A stretch of DNA of 64,000 nucleotides from positions 186,001-250,000 of the forward strand of contig NZ_VKKZ01000010.1 of NCBI RefSeq assembly GCF_008271745.1, in the 5' to 3' direction. Shown here one piece after another: positions 57,536 through 64,000 of this stretch. The stretch is from Rufibacter glacialis. GTDB taxonomy: Bacteria > Bacteroidota > Bacteroidia > Cytophagales > Hymenobacteraceae. A program made the position numbers and the translations under genes. A model generated the notes under the pieces. The model was not told the DNA's origin and did no database searches. It saw only the letters and a list, made by a program, of their open reading frames with translations. The stretch's first letter is position 1, and each line of letters opens with the position of its first letter.

Positions 57536-59485
57536 TTAAGGTTGTGGGGCTGCCCATCTCAGCGAAACCGATAGCCTGAAATTGCGCGGCGGCATGGCCC
57601 GGTAGGCCAGGGTTTGGTAGATGGTGTTGGAGGCGTTCAGCACCTGGGCCAGGAGTTGGGTTTCAAAGGAACGCCAGGTGAAGGTTTTGCCCAGACCGGC
57701 GTTGACCAGCGGGTAGGCCGGCAGCCAGTGGTTGTTGTCATTGTCGGTGAAGCGTCGGCCGGTAAAGGTGGCGTCTGTGGTCAACCACCAGCTCTTGTAA
57801 CGGACCTCGGCCCAGGCTGCCATCTTGTGTTTGGGCACGTAAAACAACTGCCGGGCTTGTAACTGCGCCTGGGCGTTTGGTAATTTCTGTTGCGAAATGG
57901 TATAGGCATAGGCCGCCCCCCCAGACAAGATCCAGGTTTCCTCCATTTGATAGTGCCACCGGCTGTCCAATTCCAGGCCGTGCCCCCGTACCTTCTGCAG
58001 GTTTACCGGTTCAGAGTAATTACCCTCTGTAGAGCGTTGCCATTGAATCCAGTCTTTCACTTGTAGTGCGTAACCGGTCAATTCAGTGCTGCCGGTCAGG
58101 GAACCAGAGCGGTATTGGTGCTGCAGGCCTCCTTCATAGCCCCAACCGCCCTCGGGTTTTAAGGCTGGATTTCCGCCGGGGCGCCAGAATCGGTCGTTCA
58201 GGGTGGGCACGCGGTAGCTTCGCGAGACATTGGCCTTTAAGGTGAGGGAGTTTCCCTGGTCTTGCCAAAGAGAGAGGTTGGTTCCCAGGGTAGGGGTAAG
58301 TGGGGGGTTGAACCCTTGAACCCAGGCCTGTCGCACGTTCAGGCTGAGTTGGAGGGTGGGCAGCGGGTCATACCGGAGCCAAGCATAGGTAGAAAATCGC
58401 TGTTCCTCTACTTTTCCCCCGTAGCCACTCACATGGGCTTTAAACAACTGCCCTTCGGCCCCAAGTTGGAGCATCAAATTGGGCAGCAATGTCCGCTCGT
58501 GCTCTACCTGGCTTTGATAGGTGCCAACGGTAGAAAAGGAAAGGGAGTCAACGGTAGCAAGGGAGGCATTGTTCCGGTAGTCCAGACGATCTTTGAAATA
58601 GGCCGCCCGTACAGTGGTGGTGCCCCCAGCTAGCCTCCCTTGCCACTCGCTCATGAGGCGTAGGTTCTCGTCGTCTTGCTGAGCGTGGGTGTTGGCGCTG
58701 CCCATTGACGGCTGGATCTGCCGGTGGGTCTTCACATACCAGCCCCGCACCGAGAGCCGTTGCGCCTGGCTTATCTTGTAGTGTATTTCCTGCGCGAAAC
58801 TGTTTTGGTGAAAGGCGGCGTTTTGCAACGTTTCCCGGGGAGAGCCAAACGCTGTGGTGTTCCTATACCGGAAATCGTTGTCTGAGGCCGTGCGGGTGAA
58901 CGAAGAGGAGAGAGCCAGTCTGCCGTTGGCAAAGGATCCAGTGGCCGCCGTCCGGCGCTGCCCGAAGCTGCCCAGTTCCTGCTGTACCTGCACCCGCTGC
59001 TGCGGCGCAAACGATACCGGATTCTCTAAAAGGACTGCTCCCCCCACGGCCCCGCTGCCGTGCAGTGCGCCGCTGGGGCCGTGCTGCAGGCTGACCTGGG
59101 TATTGGCCGAAGGCGGCAGCAAAGCAAAATCTGACATGCCCAAAGTAGGCAGCGCAATGTTGAAACCATTCCACAGGACGGCGGTGTGGCTGGAGGAGGT
59201 GCCCCTGAAGGCCACGGTAGCCAACATGCCGTTGCCGTTGCTCTTAAGGTACAAAGGGCTGCGTTGTTGCAGCACGTCTGCCAGGGTAATGCCCGGCTGC
59301 CGTTGCAAAAGCAGGGTGTCTACAGCCTGCACCCGGGCGCCGGCAGCGTAGCGGGTGTACCGGGGGGCGGACACGGTCACGGGAGCCAACTGCACGGTGT
59401 CAGGGGCCTGGGCATAACTGTGCCCCACGGGCAGAAGCTCAGCGGCCACCGCAGCCAGCGCACATAGAAAAAATTGACGGACCAT
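57536..59485 (-). CDS. btuB: TonB-dependent vitamin B12 receptor, BtuB-like
   Basis: 649 aa from ATG 59485 (MVRQFFLCALAAVAAELLPV..., signal peptide ending HSYAQA); the frame runs on upstream into the riboswitch, which is non-coding. The plug domain has LQRQPGITLADVLQQRSPLYLKSNGNGMLATVAFRGTSSS and VSLQHGPSGALHGSGAVGG. The barrel fills the rest, ending with the C-terminal aromatic strand NFRLSVSLRW. The B12 riboswitch directly upstream and the two BtuG-like genes downstream identify cobalamin or a related corrinoid as the ligand. No BtuCDF inner-membrane transporter or adenosyltransferase genes are adjacent. Confidence 0.9.
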   Translation of the reverse strand: MVRQFFLCALAAVAAELLPVGHSYAQAPDTVQLAPVTVSAPRYTRYAAGARVQAVDTLLLQRQPGITLADVLQQRSPLYLKSNGNGMLATVAFRGTSSSHTAVLWNGFNIALPTLGMSDFALLPPSANTQVSLQHGPSGALHGSGAVGGAVLLENPVSFAPQQRVQVQQELGSFGQRRTAATGSFANGRLALSSSFTRTASDNDFRYRNTTAFGSPRETLQNAAFHQNSFAQEIHYKISQAQRLSVRGWYVKTHRQIQPSMGSANTHAQQDDENLRLMSEWQGRLAGGTTTVRAAYFKDRLDYRNNASLATVDSLSFSTVGTYQSQVEHERTLLPNLMLQLGAEGQLFKAHVSGYGGKVEEQRFSTYAWLRYDPLPTLQLSLNVRQAWVQGFNPPLTPTLGTNLSLWQDQGNSLTLKANVSRSYRVPTLNDRFWRPGGNPALKPEGGWGYEGGLQHQYRSGSLTGSTELTGYALQVKDWIQWQRSTEGNYSEPVNLQKVRGHGLELDSRWHYQMEETWILSGGAAYAYTISQQKLPNAQAQLQARQLFYVPKHKMAAWAEVRYKSWWLTTDATFTGRRFTDNDNNHWLPAYPLVNAGLGKTFTWRSFETQLLAQVLNASNTIYQTLAYRAMPPRNFRLSVSLRWAAPQP

Positions 59486-59607
59486 ATCCTCAGCGTACAA
59501 AGCAGAGGAGACTTGTAAAGGAAGAACGACACGAAAACGCCAGCCCACGCCGGGGCCACCATCCTTGCTGCTTTTTTTCCCGAAAGCCTCCAGGTGAATG
59601 TTAGACG

Positions 59608-59780
59608 TTGGCAGGTCTCCTGGCTCTCTTCTTCTGCCTGGCCTTCCCATCCGGCAAAGCGGACAGTGGCGTGTGGAAGGCAGAATTTTACTGAAGATAA
59701 CAGTTGCGGGTACAGCTCAGGTATTACACCTGATTCCCTTTTAAGACATCATGGGCAGAAAACCCAGGTTGTCACCAATA
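59608..59780 (-). promoter_or_regulatory. Cobalamin (B12) riboswitch upstream of btuB
   Basis: On the minus strand the conserved segments appear in order: AAAGGGAATCAGGTG near 59742-59728, AGCTGTACCCGCAACTG (59717-59701), and CCAGGAGACCTGCC (59623-59610), the 3' conserved stretch with GCCAGGAGACC. This is the adenosyl/aquocobalamin aptamer, which reduces downstream expression when B12 is bound. The 5' P1 partner lies near 59773. About 120 nt separate the 3' motif from the btuB ATG and could hold the expression platform. Confidence 0.93.
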
Positions 59781-59786
59781 TCAAGG

Positions 59787-59794
59787 CAAAGGTA
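59787..59794 (-). promoter_or_regulatory. -7 element for the riboswitch transcript
   Basis: TACCTTTG on the minus strand, a match to TAnnTTTG a few bases upstream of the riboswitch. No TTG lies at -33. Confidence 0.5.
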
Positions 59795-60549
59795 CAGGAA
59801 GTTTGGAAAGGCCACTACACCAGCGCCTAAAATTTACGGACAGCTGTTTTCTGGCCGTTTTCCGGTAAACCAGGCAGAAGCGGAAAAGTAGTTTTGGGAC
59901 TACCTGAACGGGGCTTCGGCGGGAAATCACAAGGGCCCTCTCCTGTAGAATCTGTTTTAGGGCTGCTTTGCGAAAAACAGACCCAAAACCCTGGTATTGA
60001 AACGTAGAGACCAGGCACTGCCTTGTTTCCTCCACTCCACGCATTGTTGTCTACCGTTGGTTTTTCTGCAGATGAGACCTCCTTTCCTCGCTCTCCATTT
60101 TGAGGCTGGTTAAAGGAAAATAGGCAGTAAACAAGGTTAAGCGTAGACACTCGCAGGAGCTGCGCACACTACGAGGTCTTAGGGAGCAGGCGGCAGGGGA
60201 AAGTGAACCAAAAAACTTGGCGCGGCCGAGAACGGAGTTAGTTTCCAGATTTGGCGGGAGCCGTAAGCAGGTTAGCGAAGCAGCAGGTATAGTTTCAGAC
60301 AAGTTTGTTGTTTTAGCGAAAGTTTTAGCAGAAAAATAGAGTCTTTTTGGTGAGGCAATAAAGGGTGCTCTTTAAGCTGGCGTGTGCCGCATAAATTATT
60401 TGTTTTTGCGTTCTTTTAACGGAAACAGGCCTAAAACCTGCGCTTGCGGCTATGAATCCCTACCCAGATGTAACTTTTTGCAGAACCTTGAGTTTTTAGC
60501 ACTGTATTTGCCATCAGCTTGCCGTCTTTCATTCCCCTTTATTTACTCC
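59795..60549. other. 755-nt gap with palindromes; no gene
   Basis: Copies of the dispersed imperfect palindrome occur at 59843-59872 (CTGTTTTCTGGCCGTTTTCC...GGTAAACCAGG), 59952-59990 (CTGTTTTAGGGCTGC...AAAACC) and 60401-60440 (TGTTTTTGCG...GGCCTAAAACCTG). A REP-like element lies at 60145-60180. No other gene or promoter is recognised. An N-terminally extended frame of the DUF4919 gene runs through 60382-60549 but precedes its signal peptide. Confidence 0.6.
60145..60180 (+). repeat. REP-like element, copy 3
   Basis: AGACACTCGCAGGAGCTGCG...CTACGAGGTCTT, 36 bp, one base different from 24956-24993. It lies alone in the gap before the DUF4919 gene. Confidence 0.8.
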
Positions 60550-61209
60550 ATGAAACAACTCTTTTTTTTAAGCGCCCTGTGCCTGAGCATTCTCTTCCAA
60601 AGCCAGGCCCAGACCGTCTCTAAAATCAACTTTGACGCCATCAAGACGGCGATCACCTCTTCCAAGTCGAAGATGTATTACCCCACGCTGCTCAAGCGCT
60701 ACCACGCCAATGACCCTAAACTGACGGTAGACGAATACAAGCACCTGTACTACGGCTGGACTTTCCAGTCGGGCTACAATCCTTACAAGCCCAATGATCA
60801 GTCTGATGCCCTCAATGAGATGTTGCTCTATGAGCGGTTCCCGGAAATCATTTCCACCGGTAAGAAACTGCTGGCCACGGATCCGTTTAACCTGGACGTG
60901 ATGTACCTCATGCACATGGCCCACGGGGAGCTGAACCAACAGGTAGAAAGCAAGAAATGGCTGGTGAAGTTTGAAGGCCTCATGGCCGCCATCAAAGCCA
61001 GCGGCAACGGCCGAAGCAAGGAAACGGCGGTGGTGCTGAACGCGCCGCGCGATGAGTATATGTTCCTGACCGTGGTAGGGCTTCGGCAAAAGGGTAGGCC
61101 CCAACTGGTAGACAACGCCTATGACCTGGTTACCCTGCAAACCCCCAACAAGCTGAACCTGACCGAACTCTACTTCAACATTCAGAAGGCAGTGGCCAAG
61201 AAACGCTAA
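60550..61209 (+). CDS. DUF4919 domain-containing exported protein
   Basis: 219 aa from ATG 60550, which starts a signal peptide (MKQLFFLSALCLSILFQSQAQ). An open frame to 60382 precedes it but has no protein-like features. The mature part resembles DUF4919 (KINFDAIKTAITSSKSKMYYPTLLKRYHANDPKLTVDEYKHLYYGWTFQ is its signature region). These are Bacteroidota-specific proteins of unknown function with helical TPR-like segments (PFNLDVMYLMHMAHGELNQ). It is likely periplasmic. It is followed by a bulged hairpin terminator. Confidence 0.82.
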   Translation: MKQLFFLSALCLSILFQSQAQTVSKINFDAIKTAITSSKSKMYYPTLLKRYHANDPKLTVDEYKHLYYGWTFQSGYNPYKPNDQSDALNEMLLYERFPEIISTGKKLLATDPFNLDVMYLMHMAHGELNQQVESKKWLVKFEGLMAAIKASGNGRSKETAVVLNAPRDEYMFLTVVGLRQKGRPQLVDNAYDLVTLQTPNKLNLTELYFNIQKAVAKKR

Positions 61210-61234
61210 GCAGAGGTTCTAAAGCCCATGAGAA

Positions 61235-61271
61235 AAGGGTAGCCCAAGAGATCAATCGCTTGGCTACCCTT
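61235..61271 (+). terminator. Terminator after DUF4919 gene
   Basis: AAGGGTAGCC-c-AAG ... CTT-GGCTACCCTT, a 13-bp stem with one bulged C, followed by CTTCTTTTTG. Confidence 0.85.
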
Positions 61272-61314
61272 CTTCTTTTTGCTTTCTTGCAGTTCCTCCA
61301 TTAAAACACCCGCC

Positions 61315-61770
61315 ATGAAAAAGATATGTTCGGTGACGTTAGGCCTTGCCGCGCTTTTGGCCTCCTGCCAGACCAACGGCGACCAATCTGCCCAGGCTGC
61401 TGCGGGCGGTGAAAACCAAAACCAGGAGGTCATCCTGTGCGAGTTCTCGGCCACTGATTCTACTACCGCCCTGGCCCTGCTGCCCGGAAAATGGGTCCTT
61501 CGTGGCATCCAAACCAATTACATGGGCGCCCAGCCAGACGAGTTCCTGACTGGTGAGCAGCTAGGCGAGGACAAAACCCTCACTTTCTTTGGCAACGGGG
61601 AATATGAGGAACAGGTGAATGGCCAGCGCCAGGGAGACCGGCAGCCGTTCAACCTGGTGGGGCAAAGCCTGACCCCAGTGGGCTACCAATTTTGGTTCTG
61701 CGGTGAAAACACCCTGGTGATCAACAATATCATTGCCGACGGTGCCACTGAAGTATATGTCCGTCAATAA
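61315..61770 (+). CDS. Hypothetical lipoprotein
   Basis: 151 aa from ATG 61315 (MKKICSVTLGLAALLASC; Cys18). The mature part is Gln/Gly-rich near the start, then has WVLRGIQTNYMGAQPDEFLTGEQLGEDKTLTFFGNGEYEEQVN and a beta-rich C-terminus (VGYQFWFCGENTLVINNIIADGATEVYVRQ). The WKL-like pattern (PGKWVLRGI) resembles lipocalin-like or META-type lipoproteins, but no family is assigned. It lies 8 nt before the glycosylase gene on the same strand. Confidence 0.72.
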   Translation: MKKICSVTLGLAALLASCQTNGDQSAQAAAGGENQNQEVILCEFSATDSTTALALLPGKWVLRGIQTNYMGAQPDEFLTGEQLGEDKTLTFFGNGEYEEQVNGQRQGDRQPFNLVGQSLTPVGYQFWFCGENTLVINNIIADGATEVYVRQ

Positions 61771-61778
61771 CCCTGCCT

Positions 61779-62399
61779 ATGCCTTTTCCGCAGAAACTAC
61801 CCGCCGCCTTCTACACCCGTCCAGACGTGGTCACCATTGCCCGCGACCTGATTGGCAAGTCTTTCTATACCTGCTTTGATGGGGTACTAACGGGGGGCAT
61901 GGTGGTAGAGACCGAGGCTTATTCGGGGTTGAATGACGCTGCCTGCCACGCCCACCTGGGCCGCCGCACCAAGCGCACCCAGATCATGTATGAGCCAGGC
62001 GGGGTGGCGTACGTGTACCTCATCTACGGCATTTACTCGCTCTTCAACATTGTCACCAACGTAGCCGGCACCGCTGATGCCGTCCTGATCAGAGCCATTG
62101 AACCCACAGAAGGCATAGAAGAAATGCAGCTCCGCCGAGGCCTTTCCAAGGTAGAACCCCGCCTTACCGCCGGCCCTGGCCTGGTGACCCAGGCGCTGGG
62201 CATCTCTACCCGGCACAACGGAATAGATCTTTCTGGGAACGAGATCTGGTTTGAAGACCGGGGCGTTCAAGTGCCGGAAGACCAGATAGTGGCGGGCCTG
62301 CGGGTGGGGGTCGCCTACGCCGGCGCAGATGCCCTGTTGCCCTGGCGGTTCAGCCTCAAAGGCAGTCGCTGGGTGAGCAAAGCCAAGCCAAAATATTAG
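61779..62399 (+). CDS. DNA-3-methyladenine glycosylase (AAG/MPG family)
   Basis: 206 aa, the expected length. MPG enzymes excise alkylated purines and hypoxanthine. Motifs: ARDLIGKSFY, VVETEAYSG with the catalytic Glu, DAACHAHLGRRTKRTQIMYEPGGVAYVYLIYGIYSLFNIV (base-flipping and binding region with Tyr/His) and LTAGPGLVTQALGI. It is complete. The gene follows the lipoprotein gene by 8 nt and is followed by a repeat-rich gap. Confidence 0.94.
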   Translation: MPFPQKLPAAFYTRPDVVTIARDLIGKSFYTCFDGVLTGGMVVETEAYSGLNDAACHAHLGRRTKRTQIMYEPGGVAYVYLIYGIYSLFNIVTNVAGTADAVLIRAIEPTEGIEEMQLRRGLSKVEPRLTAGPGLVTQALGISTRHNGIDLSGNEIWFEDRGVQVPEDQIVAGLRVGVAYAGADALLPWRFSLKGSRWVSKAKPKY

Positions 62400-62856
62400 T
62401 TGCTGGTTGTCAGTTGCTAGTTGTTAGTGGGGCGATGACCTGATGTTTTTCTTCCTCCATGGCTGGCGCGAATCCTTCGCTTGTTCTCCTTCACTGGTTT
62501 TATTTCGCTAGCGCGAGTCTCCAGACTCGTGTCTCCAGATAATGGGTAGTCTCCAGACTACCCTCGCTGCCCGCAGCGAAACAGTTTCTACCACCTTCAA
62601 CGGCTGTTACTTTTTAACCTTTTTCACGCAAGCCTTTATCACGCATCTTCCTTCTCTAGAAGAGAAGTTTCTGCTACCCAATCTCCCTAAAGACCTCGTA
62701 GTGTCTGGAAGACCTACGAGTGTCTATGGCGCCCACCTGTGGTTCCCGGCGAGTCTGGAGGCTCGAATTATCCCTTGTCACGAGACGTTAGTCTCGCGCC
62801 AGGAAAGCTCCGGTCAAATGCGCAGCCACTAATCACTAACAACCAATCCCTAACAA
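62400..62856. repeat. 457-nt repeat-rich gap, partly MITE-like
   Basis: The left flank has AGTTGCTAGTTGTTAGTGG (near 62412-62430) and the right flank the inverse-like CCACTAATCACTAACAACC (62826-62844). Inside are hairpins GCGAGTCTCCAGACTCG, GGTAGTCTCCAGACTACC (62545-62562) and CGCTGCCCGCAGCG, related GCGAGTCTGGAGGCTCG (62749-62765) and GAGACGTTAGTCTC motifs, and a REP-like element. No coding sequence is supported. Confidence 0.6.
62690..62725 (-). repeat. REP-like element, copy 4
   Basis: AAGACCTCGTAGTGTCTGGA...CTACGAGTGTCT. Stem CTCGTAG/CTACGAG is identical to copy 1, but the loop differs (TGTCTGGAAGAC) and is closer to the RAYT-flanking copies. Confidence 0.75.
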
Positions 62857-64000
62857 CTAAACCTCAGCTTTCCGGCAAAGGAGCAGAATGGGTTTGTTGT
62901 GCAGGTCAGTGGTGGCAAACAGGTAGTCTTCTCCGCCGTCCTTCAGCTTTACTTTCTCCCGCAATTGGGCTACGGTCAGGGGATAATTACGCACGGTGAT
63001 ATTGGCCTTCTTACCGGGGAGGAGCTGGTGCAGTTCCTTGGCATGGGCCTTTGGTTGGGCCACGATTTCAAAAATGCGGCCTGGAAACGCTTCTCGCAGT
63101 TCTGTAGAGGTATACAGGTGGCTGTTGCGGTGCAGTTTGTTAACACCATATTCCTGAGACAACCACTTATAGGCGCCCGCCTTCAACAAGGCGGTGTTGG
63201 GCTCGTACAAATACCGCTGCGGCTCAGAGAAGGTGACTTGGGCGGTTTCTTCCCCATTTTTGGTAAAGGTCAGCGTTTCCTCCGGTTTCTCAGGCCGCAG
63301 GTGTACGGCTGTGAGCAAGGGAGCTCCCGTGGCCTCTGGTTTAAGCAAGTACAATACCTCTTTGCATTCATTCTGCACCGCAATGACCCACGCCTGGGCC
63401 ACGTTAGTCAACTGCTGGAGCGCCAGGTCAATGTCTAGCATGGGGGCGGTTTTCAGCAAAACGGCTCTGCCTTTTTGCAGCAGCAGCGGCAGCAGGCGTA
63501 GCACGTCGGGCTCACAGTCTTGCAGCAGATGCACCCGCTCCTGGCTCTGGCCGCGGCGGGCGGGGTCCAGGTACAGCACATCTACCGGCTCTTCCAGGGT
63601 GGCCAGGAACGCTTCGGCATCAGTGGCTTCTACCGTAATGTTCTTGACCTCTAGTTGGGTGAAGTTAAACGCGGCTAGCCCGGCCAGCTCGGTTTGTTGC
63701 TCCACATAAACCACCTTTTTGAACCTCCGCGCGAAGTAGTAGGCATCTACCCCAAATCCGCCTGTTAGGTCTACTAAGGTCTCCCCTGAAACTAAAGCTG
63801 CCTTATAAGCGGCCGTCAGTTCAGAGGAACTCTGCTCTACCGACAGGTTAGCCGGGAACAGCAAGTCCAGGTTGGCCACCCAGGTGGGTATTTTACTTTT
63901 CGCCTTTTGCCGGGCTCTTATTTGTTGGGCTAGTTTGGGGACATCCAAACCCGGCCATTTTTTAGCCTGCAGCACCAGATGGGCAGGATCAGCAGAAAGA
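62857..64000 (-). CDS. Class I SAM-dependent methyltransferase with THUMP-like C-terminal domain, 5' part off-window
   Basis: At least 381 residues are visible. The frame runs past the right edge (LSADPAHLVLQAKKWPGLDVP), so the GTG at 63975 is not the true start. Motif I is ETLVDLTGGFGVDAYYFARRF, motif II KVVYVEQQTELAGLA and motif IV VDVLYLDPARRG (a DPPY/DPAR-type site). The C-terminal THUMP-like portion includes KANITVRNYPLTVAQLREKVKLKDGGEDYLFATTD. This protein family is widespread in Bacteroidota; by similarity to RNA-binding THUMP enzymes an RNA substrate is plausible but not proven. Confidence 0.88.
   Translation of the reverse strand, partial: LSADPAHLVLQAKKWPGLDVPKLAQQIRARQKAKSKIPTWVANLDLLFPANLSVEQSSSELTAAYKAALVSGETLVDLTGGFGVDAYYFARRFKKVVYVEQQTELAGLAAFNFTQLEVKNITVEATDAEAFLATLEEPVDVLYLDPARRGQSQERVHLLQDCEPDVLRLLPLLLQKGRAVLLKTAPMLDIDLALQQLTNVAQAWVIAVQNECKEVLYLLKPEATGAPLLTAVHLRPEKPEETLTFTKNGEETAQVTFSEPQRYLYEPNTALLKAGAYKWLSQEYGVNKLHRNSHLYTSTELREAFPGRIFEIVAQPKAHAKELHQLLPGKKANITVRNYPLTVAQLREKVKLKDGGEDYLFATTDLHNKPILLLCRKAEV

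Noticed and set aside
60382-60549. N-terminal extension of the DUF4919 protein
   Set aside because: It precedes a clean signal peptide and contains an intergenic palindrome copy.
1-64000. Antiphage defence, toxin-antitoxin or prophage genes
   Set aside because: No restriction, abortive infection, retron, integrase-linked or phage structural genes were recognised; the RAYT is not a defence transposase.
1-64000. tRNA or rRNA genes
   Set aside because: Intergenic gaps were read for cloverleaf and TTC(A/G)A motifs; none was convincing.

Overview
The window comes from a member of the Bacteroidota, most likely Cytophagales/Hymenobacteraceae (Rufibacter- or Pontibacter-like). This is inferred from a SusD-type lipoprotein at the left edge, PorT-like barrel and DUF5074 propeller families, an HMA-AraC regulator, promoters of the Bacteroidota type (TTG ... 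TAnnTTTG) and almost no Shine-Dalgarno sequences. No rRNA, tRNA, CRISPR array or prophage was seen. The gene at each edge runs out of the window.

Layout. 0-10 kb: SusD C-terminus, S9 peptidase, two tandem PAP2 phosphatases, metK, then hpf, xerC-like recombinase, rpsU and an acyl-CoA dehydrogenase on the minus strand. 10.5-15.7 kb: an exopolysaccharide unit (Wza-like lipoprotein, Wzc-like tyrosine kinase with a (Tyr-Gly)7 tail, CpsB/YwqE phosphatase, epimerase). 15.7-19.4 kb: TPR protein, phosphosulfolactate synthase-like protein, DedA and aroE. 19.7-24.9 kb: ECF sigma factor overlapping an anti-sigma/barrel protein, two small hypotheticals and uvrB. 25.4-29.3 kb: a three-subunit, Tat-exported molybdenum aldehyde oxidoreductase. 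29.5-44.4 kb: GNAT, a REP-associated tyrosine transposase (RAYT) between inverted REP elements, B12-binding radical SAM protein, DUF748, Mn-catalase, a His/Met-rich outer-membrane protein, YciI, Ca-type P-ATPase, alpha-amylase lipoprotein and SelO.

44.9-53.8 kb is a copper/metal island on the minus strand: HMA chaperone, CopA ATPase, FAD monooxygenase, two cytosolic 16-Cys four-helix copper-storage-like proteins, a CDF exporter and a regulator that fuses an HMA-like CxxC domain to an AraC DNA-binding domain. 55.2-59.8 kb is a cobalamin uptake locus: a B12 riboswitch, a BtuB-like TonB receptor and two tandem BtuG-like beta-propeller lipoproteins. The right end holds DUF4919, a lipoprotein, a 3-methyladenine glycosylase and a THUMP-like methyltransferase.

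The least explained content lies between genes. (1) REP-like elements match those flanking the RAYT and recur at six full sites and one half site. (2) A degenerate 35-40 bp palindrome with the pattern GTTTT-n-GGC-n-TTTC(A/T)GAAA-n-GCC-n-AAAAC recurs in more than ten gaps, often touching a stop codon. (3) Near-perfect 12-26 bp inverted repeats lie between convergent genes and probably act as bidirectional terminators. (4) MITE-like nested repeats occur at 44.4, 49.6 and 62.4 kb.
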